A DNA stretch of 64,000 bases. Source: Oceanimonas aquatica. Lineage in GTDB: Bacteria > Pseudomonadota > Gammaproteobacteria > Enterobacterales > Aeromonadaceae. The DNA lies in the NCBI RefSeq assembly GCF_030732065.1, contig NZ_JAVBHX010000002.1, forward strand, positions 394,885 through 458,884, written 5' to 3'. The notes beneath the pieces were generated by a model. That model was not told the DNA's origin. It did not search any database and saw only the letters and a list, made by a program, of their open reading frames with translations. Below are positions 54,751 to 63,877 of the stretch, piece after piece. The position numbers and the translations under genes were made by a program. Position 1 is the stretch's first letter; each line of letters begins with the position of its first letter.

Positions 54751-54793
54751 AGACAACTGCATCAACTGCGACATGTGCGAGACACACATCTAA
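54734..54793 (+). pseudogene. Left remnant of yfhL (native 5' end)
   Basis: The native start of the ferredoxin gene, cut off by the inserted element. It reads [19 protein letters not shown] then stop: the first 16 residues equal YfhL, the last three come from the element. Only the first three of the iron-sulfur cysteines remain, so it cannot bind both clusters. It still overlaps the end of trhP. Confidence 0.9.
54752..54781 (+). repeat. attL core (30-bp direct repeat)
   Basis: GACAACTGCATCAACTGCGA followed by CATGTGCGAG, identical to 61902-61931. It encodes [10 protein letters not shown] of YfhL. Upstream similarity continues to the ATG with four differences, all synonymous. Confidence 0.9.
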
Positions 54794-55034
54794 GCGCTTG
54801 AATTTAAAGTTTTTATTGAAAAACCTGTGAAAAACATGAGAATTTTACTCATGGTTTTTAACTACAAAAAATGATTAATTAATAGTCTATGACTATAGAT
54901 CAGCCAAGGTGGTTCCCAGACGAGCGCCTTGGCTTTCCATCTATGCCTGTCTCCCTTTCTTCAGTGCCTGCCCTCAACGCCTTGTTTATTGTAAGATCCA
55001 CCGCCTTTCTATTAACAACAACAAAAACAGCATT

Positions 55035-57056
55035 ATGACAACTTTGAGCACTAAGCCTCCCTCCTTTCGCAGGGACATAAATGGCCTACGGGCATGGGCC
55101 GTTGTGGCCGTCATTCTCTATCACTTTGGAATACCGGGGTTCGATGGGGGGTTTGTCGGGGTAGATATTTTCTTCGTCATTTCTGGCTTCCTGATGACCG
55201 GCATAATAATAGGTGGAATAGAGCATTCGGGGGGGGGTAATAGATTTAGCCTATTAAATTTTTATCTCGCCAGAGCTCGCCGGATTGTTCCTGCACTGCT
55301 GGTGCTATGCACGGTTCTGCTCATTCTTGGCTGGTTCTGGTTACCCGCAACAGACTACAGAGCGCTGGGGTTTCATATCTTCAGTGCCTTGGGATTTGTC
55401 TCCAACATCAAGTTCTGGAAAGAAGCTGGTTACTTCGATGCCGCTTCTCATGAAAAATGGCTACTGCACACATGGTCACTATCGGTTGAATGGCAGTTTT
55501 ACATCATCCTGCCTCTTGTACTGCTGCTGCTTTGGAAGCTTCGCCCCGGCCGCAACTTTATCATTAGTATGATGAGCGTTGGCTTCGTGCTCTCACTGGG
55601 CCTGTCAATCGTACTCTCTCCAACCAAAGCAAGCGCAGCTTTTTATCTGCTGCCCACTCGCGCGTGGGAAATGCTGGCAGGTGGATTGGTTTACCTGCTG
55701 GCAGACAGGATAAGACTTTCTTACATCCAGAGTAAGTTGCTCGAAGCTGTCGGTTTTCTTCTGCTGCTGTACTCTATCTTTTTCTTGACCACTGCGGCTG
55801 TCTGGCCCGGTTATCTCGCTTTGCTGCCTGTGATTGGCACTGCTTTAGTGCTCTCAGTCAATCAGGAATCAAAGCTGACTGCAACACCTCCGGCACAATG
55901 GTTGGGCAACACCTCTTATTCCCTGTACCTGTGGCACTGGCCCTTTGCTGTTGCGCTGAACTATGCGGGATTGCAGCAGAACCTGTTTGCGGTAGCTATT
56001 GCCCTATTCTTGACACTTGTAACCGGGTACGCCTCCTACAAGCTGGTAGAGAAGCCTGTTCGCTTTCATTTGAACAAGGTAAGCCTTAAGCCTAGTATTA
56101 TTGGCTTTGCTGTTGTCGTGCTGGCTGTCGCTCTTCCCGGGTTGGTCGTAAGGCTACAGGATGGAGTACCGGGGCGTCTGCCATCAGATATTGATGCCAT
56201 TTTTGCAGAAGCAAATAATAAAAACCCTCGAATGGGCGAGTGTCATGTTTCAAATTCAACCCCTGTACCAGAGTGTACATATGGAGGTAAAAAGCTTGGC
56301 GCCATTGTAATTGGTGATAGCCATGCAGCTTCTGTAGTACGCTCAGTTGAGAAAGCATTACCTTCAAAGGAACTTGGTGTATTGGATTGGACGTTAAGCA
56401 GTTGCACGACAATATTAGGTATAAAGCATACAACGAACAAAGATTTTAAATGTGCAGATTTTTTAGAAAAAGCACTCAATAAATTACAAAATGAAAAAGA
56501 AAAAGAGAACATTCCAATAATCATAGTAAATAGGATATCTACTGTATTTGAAGGTGCTCAAGACCTACATCTTAACGAAGAAGAAAAGCAGCTACAAAAA
56601 TACATTAACATTCCTCCCAATGCCAAAGATGAAAGATTTTATGATGAAATGACATCTGGGTTGGTTGAAACTGCATGTGCACTCTCAAAATATAATGATG
56701 TATACATGACAAGGCCGATACCAGAATTGAATCTTCATGTACCTAATACCATGGGAAGAAATTCATTATACTATAGTAAGAACTTGAGGGTCTCGATAAG
56801 CATTGAAGAGTATAATGAAAGACATCAAAGGGCTCTGAATGCACAAGATATAGCAGCTAGAAACTGCGGAATTAAAATACTTGATCCTTTACCCTATCTT
56901 TGTGATGATAATAATTGCTATGGTGATCATAATGGACTCCCTGTTTACTATGATGACGATCATCTAAACGAACGAGGTGGCCAACTTCTGATACCCATGT
57001 TTGAAGAAGTATTCAAAGAAATAAAAAGTGAAGCCACTTTGGCTAGCAAATCATAA
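55035..57056 (+). CDS. Acyltransferase 3 / SGNH O-acyltransferase (OafA-like)
   Basis: A 673-aa membrane enzyme of the type that O-acetylates lipopolysaccharide O-antigen or other surface sugars. The N-terminal acyltransferase-3 domain (about 12-365) has about ten membrane segments, the RRDINGLRAWAVVAVILYHF motif (R19, H30) and FVGVDIFFVISGFL. The C-terminal SGNH domain (about 415-673) has GDSH (427-430) and DDDH (D640, H643). The start at 55035 is chosen because it gives the family N terminus; no strong ribosome site precedes it. GC falls from about 55% to 25-40% at the domain boundary (near 56200). It is the element's evident cargo gene. Confidence 0.9.
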   Translation: MTTLSTKPPSFRRDINGLRAWAVVAVILYHFGIPGFDGGFVGVDIFFVISGFLMTGIIIGGIEHSGGGNRFSLLNFYLARARRIVPALLVLCTVLLILGWFWLPATDYRALGFHIFSALGFVSNIKFWKEAGYFDAASHEKWLLHTWSLSVEWQFYIILPLVLLLLWKLRPGRNFIISMMSVGFVLSLGLSIVLSPTKASAAFYLLPTRAWEMLAGGLVYLLADRIRLSYIQSKLLEAVGFLLLLYSIFFLTTAAVWPGYLALLPVIGTALVLSVNQESKLTATPPAQWLGNTSYSLYLWHWPFAVALNYAGLQQNLFAVAIALFLTLVTGYASYKLVEKPVRFHLNKVSLKPSIIGFAVVVLAVALPGLVVRLQDGVPGRLPSDIDAIFAEANNKNPRMGECHVSNSTPVPECTYGGKKLGAIVIGDSHAASVVRSVEKALPSKELGVLDWTLSSCTTILGIKHTTNKDFKCADFLEKALNKLQNEKEKENIPIIIVNRISTVFEGAQDLHLNEEEKQLQKYINIPPNAKDERFYDEMTSGLVETACALSKYNDVYMTRPIPELNLHVPNTMGRNSLYYSKNLRVSISIEEYNERHQRALNAQDIAARNCGIKILDPLPYLCDDNNCYGDHNGLPVYYDDDHLNERGGQLLIPMFEEVFKEIKSEATLASKS

Positions 57057-57064
57057 TATAATAT

Positions 57065-57094
57065 AAAAAGGGGCAGCATTATGCTGCCCCTGTA
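57065..57094 (-). terminator. Terminator of rep
   Basis: A perfect stem GGGGCAGCAT / ATGCTGCCCC with a 1-nt centre (57070-57090). On the minus strand TTTTTATATT follows, giving an intrinsic terminator for the rep gene; it also closes the convergent acyltransferase gene. Confidence 0.88.
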
Positions 57095-57096
57095 GT

Positions 57097-58014
57097 TTAG
57101 AATGGAAACTCTTCTTCAGCTTCATCATAACTTAAATGATCACCAACTTTACAATTAAAATCCACCTGTTCTTTATTTCTGTTTTCATAAACATCCTTTG
57201 CGTCTTGAGCTTCTCCTTTCCTTTTATGGAAGCTCTCAGCAACAACATCAAACTCAAGCTTGTAAATTTTTGGCCTGTTAGTGTCCCTACACCTCATCTT
57301 GATCGTATTTACACCAACATTAATAAGCTGAGTTTTGTTTATTTCGTTTACAGCTATTTTCAAAATTTTAGCGTTAAAGTCTCTGAAGTTGATATCTCGA
57401 CTAACTCCAAGCAACTTACACAATGTATCAATTCGCCGATTAAATTTGAGGCTTGCTCTTTTCTGCAGTGATACTTCATTGAGGAATAAACGCATAAAAT
57501 AAAAGGAGGTTTCACTTTTTAAGCCAACCAAGTAGTTAAGCGGAATAGTAGTGTAGCCCTTCGGGTGTAGATCCACATTATATAGATAAGGCAAGAACTC
57601 ATAACTGAACTTCATTTTAATAAAGCCGTAATCTGCTTCTTCCACACACTCGAAAACATCTATAGCACTAACATCACTTACACTACCATCAGTTAAATCT
57701 TGAGTACGAAGCGATTTGACATTACATTTTATATCAGTAAGAAGCTCAGCCCTCCTTTCAACTTCCATTTTGTTATTTTTAGACTTAAGACCCCACAGTG
57801 AAAAAAAATCATCTATCGAAAAAATAACAGACCTATACTTAAAGTCAAAGTCAGGCACTTTCGCGCATGAAATATAATCGGTATAGAAGCCTTCACTTGT
57901 GGGATTAATCAGAGATAAAGCGGTATATAATATACGCCTCTCCATGATCCCCATGCTTGTGAAGTTTACGATTTGATTGGAAAGTGAAATAGTATTATTT
58001 TCTAAACGGTTCAT
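57097..58014 (-). CDS. Replication initiator, Rep_3 family
   Basis: A 305-aa protein resembling iteron-binding plasmid initiators of the Rep_3 (RepB/RepE/pi) type. It starts with SNQIVNFTSMGIMERRILYTALS, typical of the first winged helix, and has a second winged-helix region (about 150-255; YFMRLFLNEVSLQK, FNRRIDTLCKLLGVS). A nine-unit iteron-like array lies directly upstream. Presence of such a gene in an integrated element suggests the excised circle can replicate by theta mode. The family call is from pattern. Confidence 0.8.
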   Translation of the reverse strand: MNRLENNTISLSNQIVNFTSMGIMERRILYTALSLINPTSEGFYTDYISCAKVPDFDFKYRSVIFSIDDFFSLWGLKSKNNKMEVERRAELLTDIKCNVKSLRTQDLTDGSVSDVSAIDVFECVEEADYGFIKMKFSYEFLPYLYNVDLHPKGYTTIPLNYLVGLKSETSFYFMRLFLNEVSLQKRASLKFNRRIDTLCKLLGVSRDINFRDFNAKILKIAVNEINKTQLINVGVNTIKMRCRDTNRPKIYKLEFDVVAESFHKRKGEAQDAKDVYENRNKEQVDFNCKVGDHLSYDEAEEEFPF

Positions 58015-58305
58015 TGATTCTCCTTTTTCTGAAAGTTAGTAATTCGAAAAAAGGAAGTCAACCCTTCAACACAAATTATCATCACTTCGTTCCTTGGCAG
58101 AAACTACTCCCTCACTCTTCCACCATCTCTTCTTACACTTGAACCACTTCCCTCAAAAACATAACATTTCACAAAAATTGACAGCTCTCAGCGATCAAAA
58201 AAAACATCTGATACATAACAGCTAGCACTGTACATAAAACATAATTTTTATAATTTTGAATAACCCTAGGCAAGCTTGGCTTATCAGTAATTTTTTTAGT
58301 TAACT

Positions 58306-58410
58306 AAACAAGATAGTGAAACATGCTACAGAAACAAGTCTGCTAAACAAGATCAGGAACAGGAAACTAAACAGGAAATTAAATCAGGACAAAAACAAGC
58401 ATGCAACAGG
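58306..58410. repeat. Iteron-like array upstream of rep (candidate origin)
   Basis: Nine AAACARG-type cores start at 58306, 58319, 58332, 58345, 58357, 58369, 58382, 58393 and 58404, spaced 13, 13, 13, 12, 12, 13, 11 and 11 bp. Four are exactly AAACAAG; the others differ by one or two bases. The rest of the 438-bp gap (58015-58452) is AT-rich with no gene. Position and period fit a Rep_3 origin. No clear DnaA box was found. Confidence 0.75.
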
Positions 58411-58452
58411 AAAACAATATGAAAAAATCATTGAGAAGGGCTAACGCCCTAT

Positions 58453-59382
58453 CTAAAAGAACAAAATCTTATCTCTTGATATTTTTTCACTCACACATTC
58501 ATTGATCTTTTCTATAATTGAAGAAACCTCTGAACATACTTCTAAATTTGATAGCTCACTCATAGTTTTGTAAATTCTATTTTTTTGCCTATTTTTTTGG
58601 ATTGAGCCTTTTTCTTCCTTTGCTTTAAACCATTTTATAAGCTGACGTTGCAATCTTTCCAAAAGCTTCTTTTCCAGTTGGGTTTTATGAAGCTTATTAT
58701 CGAGCTGTTCAGATAGAGATTTAACCAGATTCAACTTTTCATAGATCAAGTTAAAGTCTCTGGCACTTTTCACTCTCCAGCTTGGAATATTTTTTTTGTT
58801 GGGGTACTTCTGACATTCAAGAGTTTTTGCATATTCAGTCCAGTCATATCCACATCTTTGCTTCGTTGAATTATTAAAGGTATTTTTAAGTACATGTGTT
58901 GCTGTTTTACGTTGTAAGTTTTTTAGAAACTTTCCTTGCTCTGTAAATTTCCCAACAATCAAATGGATATGATCTCCTGTCCCTTTACCCTCCATGCTCT
59001 GTTGATGTAATACTGCAAGCGTACTGCTAGCCAGCTCTTTGCCCCCAACATTACAACATTTCGCCAATGCATTGATACAATCAATAACAATCCCACGCCA
59101 CTGTTTTTCTGAAGGTCTATAGCTTTTTGGTAAATTTAACGTGAACTCCATTGCATATGAACTTGGAGGCCGCCCGCCTCGCCCCCTCATCTTTTGTTCT
59201 GCAGAGTAGCGTTCTGCGTAGTAAATGATATTAGCCATAGCATCATCACCACCAAACACCTTGGTGATATGTTCGGTTTTTTCATGATTTATATGTTTCT
59301 TATTAAACAAGTATACATGTCTAGCAGCTATGCCTTTAGCCCCATTTTTCGTCACTGCTGTTTTTACTGTCCATCCTTTCAT
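58453..59382 (-). CDS. Putative HUH-type relaxase or mobilization protein
   Basis: A 309-aa protein without a firm family. It has EFTLNLPKSYRPSEKQW (about 79-95) and, 35 residues later, VLHQQSMEGKGTGDHIHLIVG with His-Ile-His (138-140), the order seen in MOBQ/MobA-type nucleases. Candidate catalytic tyrosines lie N-terminal (Y54, Y55, Y59). The C-terminal third is a lysine-rich coiled coil. It lies in front of rep on the same strand. It could instead be a rolling-circle type replication protein. Function is inferred from motifs only. Confidence 0.55.
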   Translation of the reverse strand: MKGWTVKTAVTKNGAKGIAARHVYLFNKKHINHEKTEHITKVFGGDDAMANIIYYAERYSAEQKMRGRGGRPPSSYAMEFTLNLPKSYRPSEKQWRGIVIDCINALAKCCNVGGKELASSTLAVLHQQSMEGKGTGDHIHLIVGKFTEQGKFLKNLQRKTATHVLKNTFNNSTKQRCGYDWTEYAKTLECQKYPNKKNIPSWRVKSARDFNLIYEKLNLVKSLSEQLDNKLHKTQLEKKLLERLQRQLIKWFKAKEEKGSIQKNRQKNRIYKTMSELSNLEVCSEVSSIIEKINECVSEKISRDKILFF

Positions 59383-59485
59383 ATTTAAATTAAAATTAAT
59401 ATTTATATTTCACCCCCGTATTCAAGATAGGCTAACCGAAGGTTAACCGCACTTGCTTAGGGAGACCCTAAGAACCCTCAAAAAA

Positions 59486-59767
59486 TTAAAAAGCATTTTT
59501 TAAGTAGTTGGCAACAATATATTCAACCAGCTCAAGTTTTAACTTTTCCTCAGCTTGTACAAAATCATAACTTTCCACATTATCAAGATACCTTGCTTTC
59601 TCCAGAAAGAGTAGTGCCCTAATGACATTTTCAATCCTAACATCACTTTTTCTACTGAACACAAAATTAAACAATAAGCGATTATCATCAGATAGCAACT
59701 GCTCTAGGTATTTAATATACCGACCAACATCTTTAAAGAAAATACATTTAGTTAACTTATCACTCAT
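59486..59767 (-). CDS. Hypothetical protein (93 aa)
   Basis: I do not recognise this protein. It is acidic and helical (MSDKLTKCIFFKDVGRYIKY; RALLFLEKARYLDNVESYDF) with no membrane segment or known motif. It lies 103 nt upstream of the relaxase-like gene on the same strand and has the element's AT-rich codon use. It may be an accessory protein for mobilization or copy control. Confidence 0.55.
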   Translation of the reverse strand: MSDKLTKCIFFKDVGRYIKYLEQLLSDDNRLLFNFVFSRKSDVRIENVIRALLFLEKARYLDNVESYDFVQAEEKLKLELVEYIVANYLKNAF

Positions 59768-59896
59768 AAAATAAATATACTAAAAAACTTCAAAAATAAA
59801 AAACCATATTTAAAATAAGATTTTATTATTAAAAGAAGCTGAACGAGCCACATAAAACAACCCAAAAGAGATGTTACAGTCGTGTTAAAATAACAG

Positions 59897-59924
59897 TTGA
59901 CATCCTAGCGAACACCTTTAAAAT
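59897..59924 (+). promoter_or_regulatory. Promoter of the AlpA/Xis-like gene
   Basis: -35 TTGACA (59897-59902), 16-nt spacer, -10 TAAAAT (59919-59924), about 70 nt before the gene. An imperfect inverted repeat (GTTACAGTCGTGTTAAAATAAC) overlaps the upstream side and may be an operator. Confidence 0.7.
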
Positions 59925-59993
59925 ACACATCACACAGCGAGAGTTTCACTACTAAGAAGAGGTATCATTAAATTTTTTAGAGAAATAATACAA

Positions 59994-60179
59994 ATGAAAA
60001 AAACACTTTTCAATTTTCCTGAAGCAGCATCCTATATAGGTGTAAGTAGACCCACACTTAATCGATATGTAAAATTACATCGAAAGCGTAAGTATCTACA
60101 ACCGATTCGTTTTTCACAAAACAAGGTGCTATTCAAAAAAACTCAGCTAGATATGTTCATTCAAGAGTGTACTTGCTGA
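59994..60179 (+). CDS. AlpA/excisionase-like HTH protein
   Basis: A 61-aa helix-turn-helix protein of the excisionase/AlpA type: FPEAASYIGVSRPTLNRYVK is the HTH, followed by a beta-wing (LQPIRFSQNKVLFKKTQLD) that includes the position of the usual recognition turn. Such proteins act as Xis or switch on integrase. It is convergent with the integrase, with a shared terminator between them, so it may control excision. Confidence 0.75.
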   Translation: MKKTLFNFPEAASYIGVSRPTLNRYVKLHRKRKYLQPIRFSQNKVLFKKTQLDMFIQECTC

Positions 60180-60183
60180 TTTG

Positions 60184-60209
60184 AAAGGAGGGGAAACCCT
60201 CCTTTTTTA
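60184..60209. terminator. Terminator between xis-like gene and integrase
   Basis: AAAGGAGGG-GAAA-CCCTCCTTTTTT immediately after the xis-like stop. A tracts on the left let it serve the convergent integrase as well. Confidence 0.85.
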
Positions 60210-61526
60210 TTATTTATATCCACTATTCTCTAGTTTCTTTATCTCCTCATATAACACCTTAAAATGTGCATTAAAACCTACTATTGCCGGTTCTAATACA
60301 TCACTAAAATCATAGTGCTTGGAGATACTATCCCCCACAGAGTGATTCATGCAAATTTTACTCACTCTCTCATAATCGGGCCGGCACTCACGTAGCTGCT
60401 CTATAACATTGGTTTTCACCAGCTTTCTGCATAGCGTAGGGAAAGCTCCAGCAGATCCTTTTTTACCTATACCTTTACCCTGAGAGTAAATATGTTTATT
60501 ATCAAAATTATCTTTAAATAATTTATCCAAAGATCTTTTGTTCATGGGAAGATTTGTGTTTCTCACTCCAGAGAAAACATAAACTGGGTTAACCCCTCTT
60601 TGTTCTTCTAGTATCTCTCGTATTTCCGGCGTAATTGGAATAATAAATATATTTTTGGACTTCATATCCCCCTCATAGTATTTAATCATTTTATCACCAA
60701 CAGAAGACCACCTTAAATTACTAACATTAATTGGTCTTACTCCTGTCAGGATCATAAATCTCACAGCATTTTTTTGCATTGGTGTTTTCTTTGCTATTCT
60801 GATCCAGAGCTTAGCCATACCTTTATTATCCGTATATACTTTGCATGGCTTATTAGACTTAATGTCTTTAAAAACAGGGTGTTTGTGTAGGTTAGCGGCA
60901 CAGTCAATGTCATCGTTATACAACATTGCACCATGCGCCCATACTCGCTTTAAACACTCCATAACTTGCTTTACATATGAGCTTGATAGAACATCGCCTG
61001 TTGGCTTCACGTATTCATAAAGAAGATATTCGCACGCACTAACAATCTCTCTTATTTTAACTTTCCCGAAAACTTGACACTCATCAAAAGCTAACTTGAT
61101 AGTTTTAGCCCTTCCTAACTCCGTTTTAAAGCTGCTAACTCTATAGCCTTCACCATCAGCAAGATTATCTATAACAAAGGGCAAAGACTCATCTTTTTTC
61201 CTCAACCTCTTCATCAAGCTATTTATATATGACTCGATAACATAATAAACAGTGACGTTAGTTATATCTCTGGACATAATCCTTGCTGCGTGATCCAAAG
61301 CCTCTGCATACGTCTTAAAGTCCTTAAACAGATCTCCCACCCGTCCATATTCTCGATAGAACGCGATATATATACTCCCGCTAGGCTTTATCACTAGCCT
61401 CAGTTTTCCCGCACTTTTTGTGATTGATTTGTTTTCCTTTATTGCTTTATCAAGCAGGTTCATGAGTTCTCGATCTGTAAATTTTTTCTTTAGTTCCAGC
61501 TGGAATCTAGCTTGTTCAAAATTCAT
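60210..61526 (-). CDS. Tyrosine recombinase (integrase)
   Basis: A 438-aa site-specific recombinase. The N-terminal region (KLRLVIKPSGSIYIAFYREY, about 41-60) resembles the arm-binding domain of P4-type integrases. In the catalytic domain: R264 in LTGVRPINVSNLRW, a lysine near 289-291, R367, H395 in CMNHSVGD and nucleophile Y405 in SKHYDF. The usual HxxR box reads TLCR (364-367), so the box-II histidine is replaced by Thr. Its start is 358 bp from attR, the classic position. It is the enzyme expected to have inserted the element in yfhL. Confidence 0.9.
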   Translation of the reverse strand: MNFEQARFQLELKKKFTDRELMNLLDKAIKENKSITKSAGKLRLVIKPSGSIYIAFYREYGRVGDLFKDFKTYAEALDHAARIMSRDITNVTVYYVIESYINSLMKRLRKKDESLPFVIDNLADGEGYRVSSFKTELGRAKTIKLAFDECQVFGKVKIREIVSACEYLLYEYVKPTGDVLSSSYVKQVMECLKRVWAHGAMLYNDDIDCAANLHKHPVFKDIKSNKPCKVYTDNKGMAKLWIRIAKKTPMQKNAVRFMILTGVRPINVSNLRWSSVGDKMIKYYEGDMKSKNIFIIPITPEIREILEEQRGVNPVYVFSGVRNTNLPMNKRSLDKLFKDNFDNKHIYSQGKGIGKKGSAGAFPTLCRKLVKTNVIEQLRECRPDYERVSKICMNHSVGDSISKHYDFSDVLEPAIVGFNAHFKVLYEEIKKLENSGYK

Positions 61527-62638
<1,112 letters not shown>

Positions 62639-62694
62639 GCCGGCCTACCTCTTCCTTACAAGCCTGATTAAATTTTAGTCACCCATTTTAATCC

Positions 62695-62722
62695 TTGCCT
62701 GCTTTGTGGACGCTGGTATAAT
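62695..62722 (+). promoter_or_regulatory. Promoter of suhB
   Basis: -35 TTGCCT (62695-62700), 16-nt spacer and a perfect -10 TATAAT (62717-62722), 44 nt before the suhB start. Confidence 0.75.
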
Positions 62723-62766
62723 TCGCGCTCGAATTTTGTTCTTTAACATCAAGTGGGTCTTCTTAT

Positions 62767-63570
62767 ATGCATCCGATGCTGAATATTGCGGTGCGCGCTG
62801 CGCGTAACGCCGGTCAGGTTATCGTCAAGGGTTTTGTCAATCCGGACAATCTGGAAACTCGTCAAAAAGGCCAGAACGATTTCGTTACCAATGTCGATCT
62901 TGACGCGGAAAGTGCCGTAATAAACACCATTCGCAAGTCTTACCCCGAGCACACCATCATTGGTGAAGAGTGTGGTGAGCTGACTGGCAGCAACCCCGAT
63001 TACCAGTGGATTATTGACCCCCTTGATGGCACCACCAACTTCGTAAAGGGCATTCCCCACTTTGCCGTGTCCATCGCCCTCAAGGTGAAGGGCCGCACCG
63101 AGCAGGCCGTGATTTACGATCCCATTCGTGACGAACTGTTCACTGCCAGCCGCGGCTCCGGTGCCCAGCTCAACGGCTACCGCATTCGTACCGGCAAGGC
63201 CAAGGATCTGACCAACACAGTGCTGTCCACCGGCTTTCCGTTCAAGCAAAAGCACCAGGCCGATGCCTACCTGGCCATGTTCAAGGACATGTTCGTACAG
63301 TGTGCCGACATTCGCCGCGCCGGCGCCGCCAGCCTGGATCTGGCCTACGTGGCCGCCGGCCGGGTAGACGGTTACTGGGAACTGGGCCTCAAGCCCTGGG
63401 ACACCGCCGCGGGCAGCCTGATTGCCCGGGAAGCCGGTGCCATCGTTACCGACTTCGTGGGTGGCCATAACTTTGACCGCAGCGGCAACGTGGTCTGTGC
63501 CAATCCCAAGGTACTGAAAGTGATGCTGTCCACCATTCGCGAGCACCTGCCAGAATCCCTGGCCAACTAA
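62767..63570 (+). CDS. suhB: Inositol-1-monophosphatase SuhB
   Basis: SuhB dephosphorylates inositol monophosphate and, in E. coli, joins the rRNA antitermination complex. The 267-aa protein matches E. coli in length. Metal ligands E67 (GEECGE) and D84/D87 (WIIDPLDGTTNF) and the C-terminal KPWDTAAGSLIAREAGA block are present. Confidence 0.97.
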   Translation: MHPMLNIAVRAARNAGQVIVKGFVNPDNLETRQKGQNDFVTNVDLDAESAVINTIRKSYPEHTIIGEECGELTGSNPDYQWIIDPLDGTTNFVKGIPHFAVSIALKVKGRTEQAVIYDPIRDELFTASRGSGAQLNGYRIRTGKAKDLTNTVLSTGFPFKQKHQADAYLAMFKDMFVQCADIRRAGAASLDLAYVAAGRVDGYWELGLKPWDTAAGSLIAREAGAIVTDFVGGHNFDRSGNVVCANPKVLKVMLSTIREHLPESLAN

Positions 63571-63593
63571 CACCGGTCAGCAGCAAGCCTTCA

Positions 63594-63620
63594 AGCCCCG
63601 CCAACGTGCGGGGCTTTTTT
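63594..63620 (+). terminator. Terminator of suhB
   Basis: AGCCCCGC-CAACGT-GCGGGGCTTTTTT, 23 nt after the suhB stop. Confidence 0.9.
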
Positions 63621-63666
63621 GTGTCTGGTGATCAGGGGCTGAAAACCGGGGACCGGCAGCGTACCT

Positions 63667-63762
63667 TGTAGGCCCCACTTCAGTGGGGCAAGCACTCCCA
63701 CCCGGTTTAAACCGGGCCTACAGCGGCAAGCCCCCTCGCCCGGTTAAAACCCCGGGCCTACA
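63667..63762. repeat. Inverted repeat family B, copies 2-4
   Basis: TGTAGGCCCCACTTCAGTGG (63667 on), CCCGGTTTAAACCGGGCCTA (63701 on) and CCCGGTTAAAACCCCGGG (63739 on), three hairpins with the TGTAGGCCC arm in alternating orientation. They fill most of the 307-bp spacer between suhB and the insertion sequence. A GTCACTCTGG...CCGGAGTGAC hairpin follows near 63770. Confidence 0.7.
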
Positions 63763-63814
63763 AAACATCGTCACTCTGGCGAAGGCCGGAGTGACTGAAA
63801 GCAAGCTGCCCGCG

Positions 63815-63870
63815 CTCCTACTCCCCTCACACCTTTTCCCTCACACCGTCCGTCTTCCATCTCACACCTT
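63815..63870. repeat. Repeat family D, partial copy 3
   Basis: CTCCTACTCCCCTCACACC, then CCCTCACACC and CTCACACC units; this is the C-rich strand of the GTGAGG repeats at 12862 and 23417, here without its inverted partner. It abuts the insertion sequence. Confidence 0.45.
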
Positions 63871-63877
63871 TCCTTCC

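Noticed and set aside
58015..58452. Possible CRISPR-like array upstream of rep
   Set aside because: The repeats are 7-bp cores at 11-13 bp spacing, far too short for CRISPR, with no spacers and no cas genes. They fit plasmid iterons.
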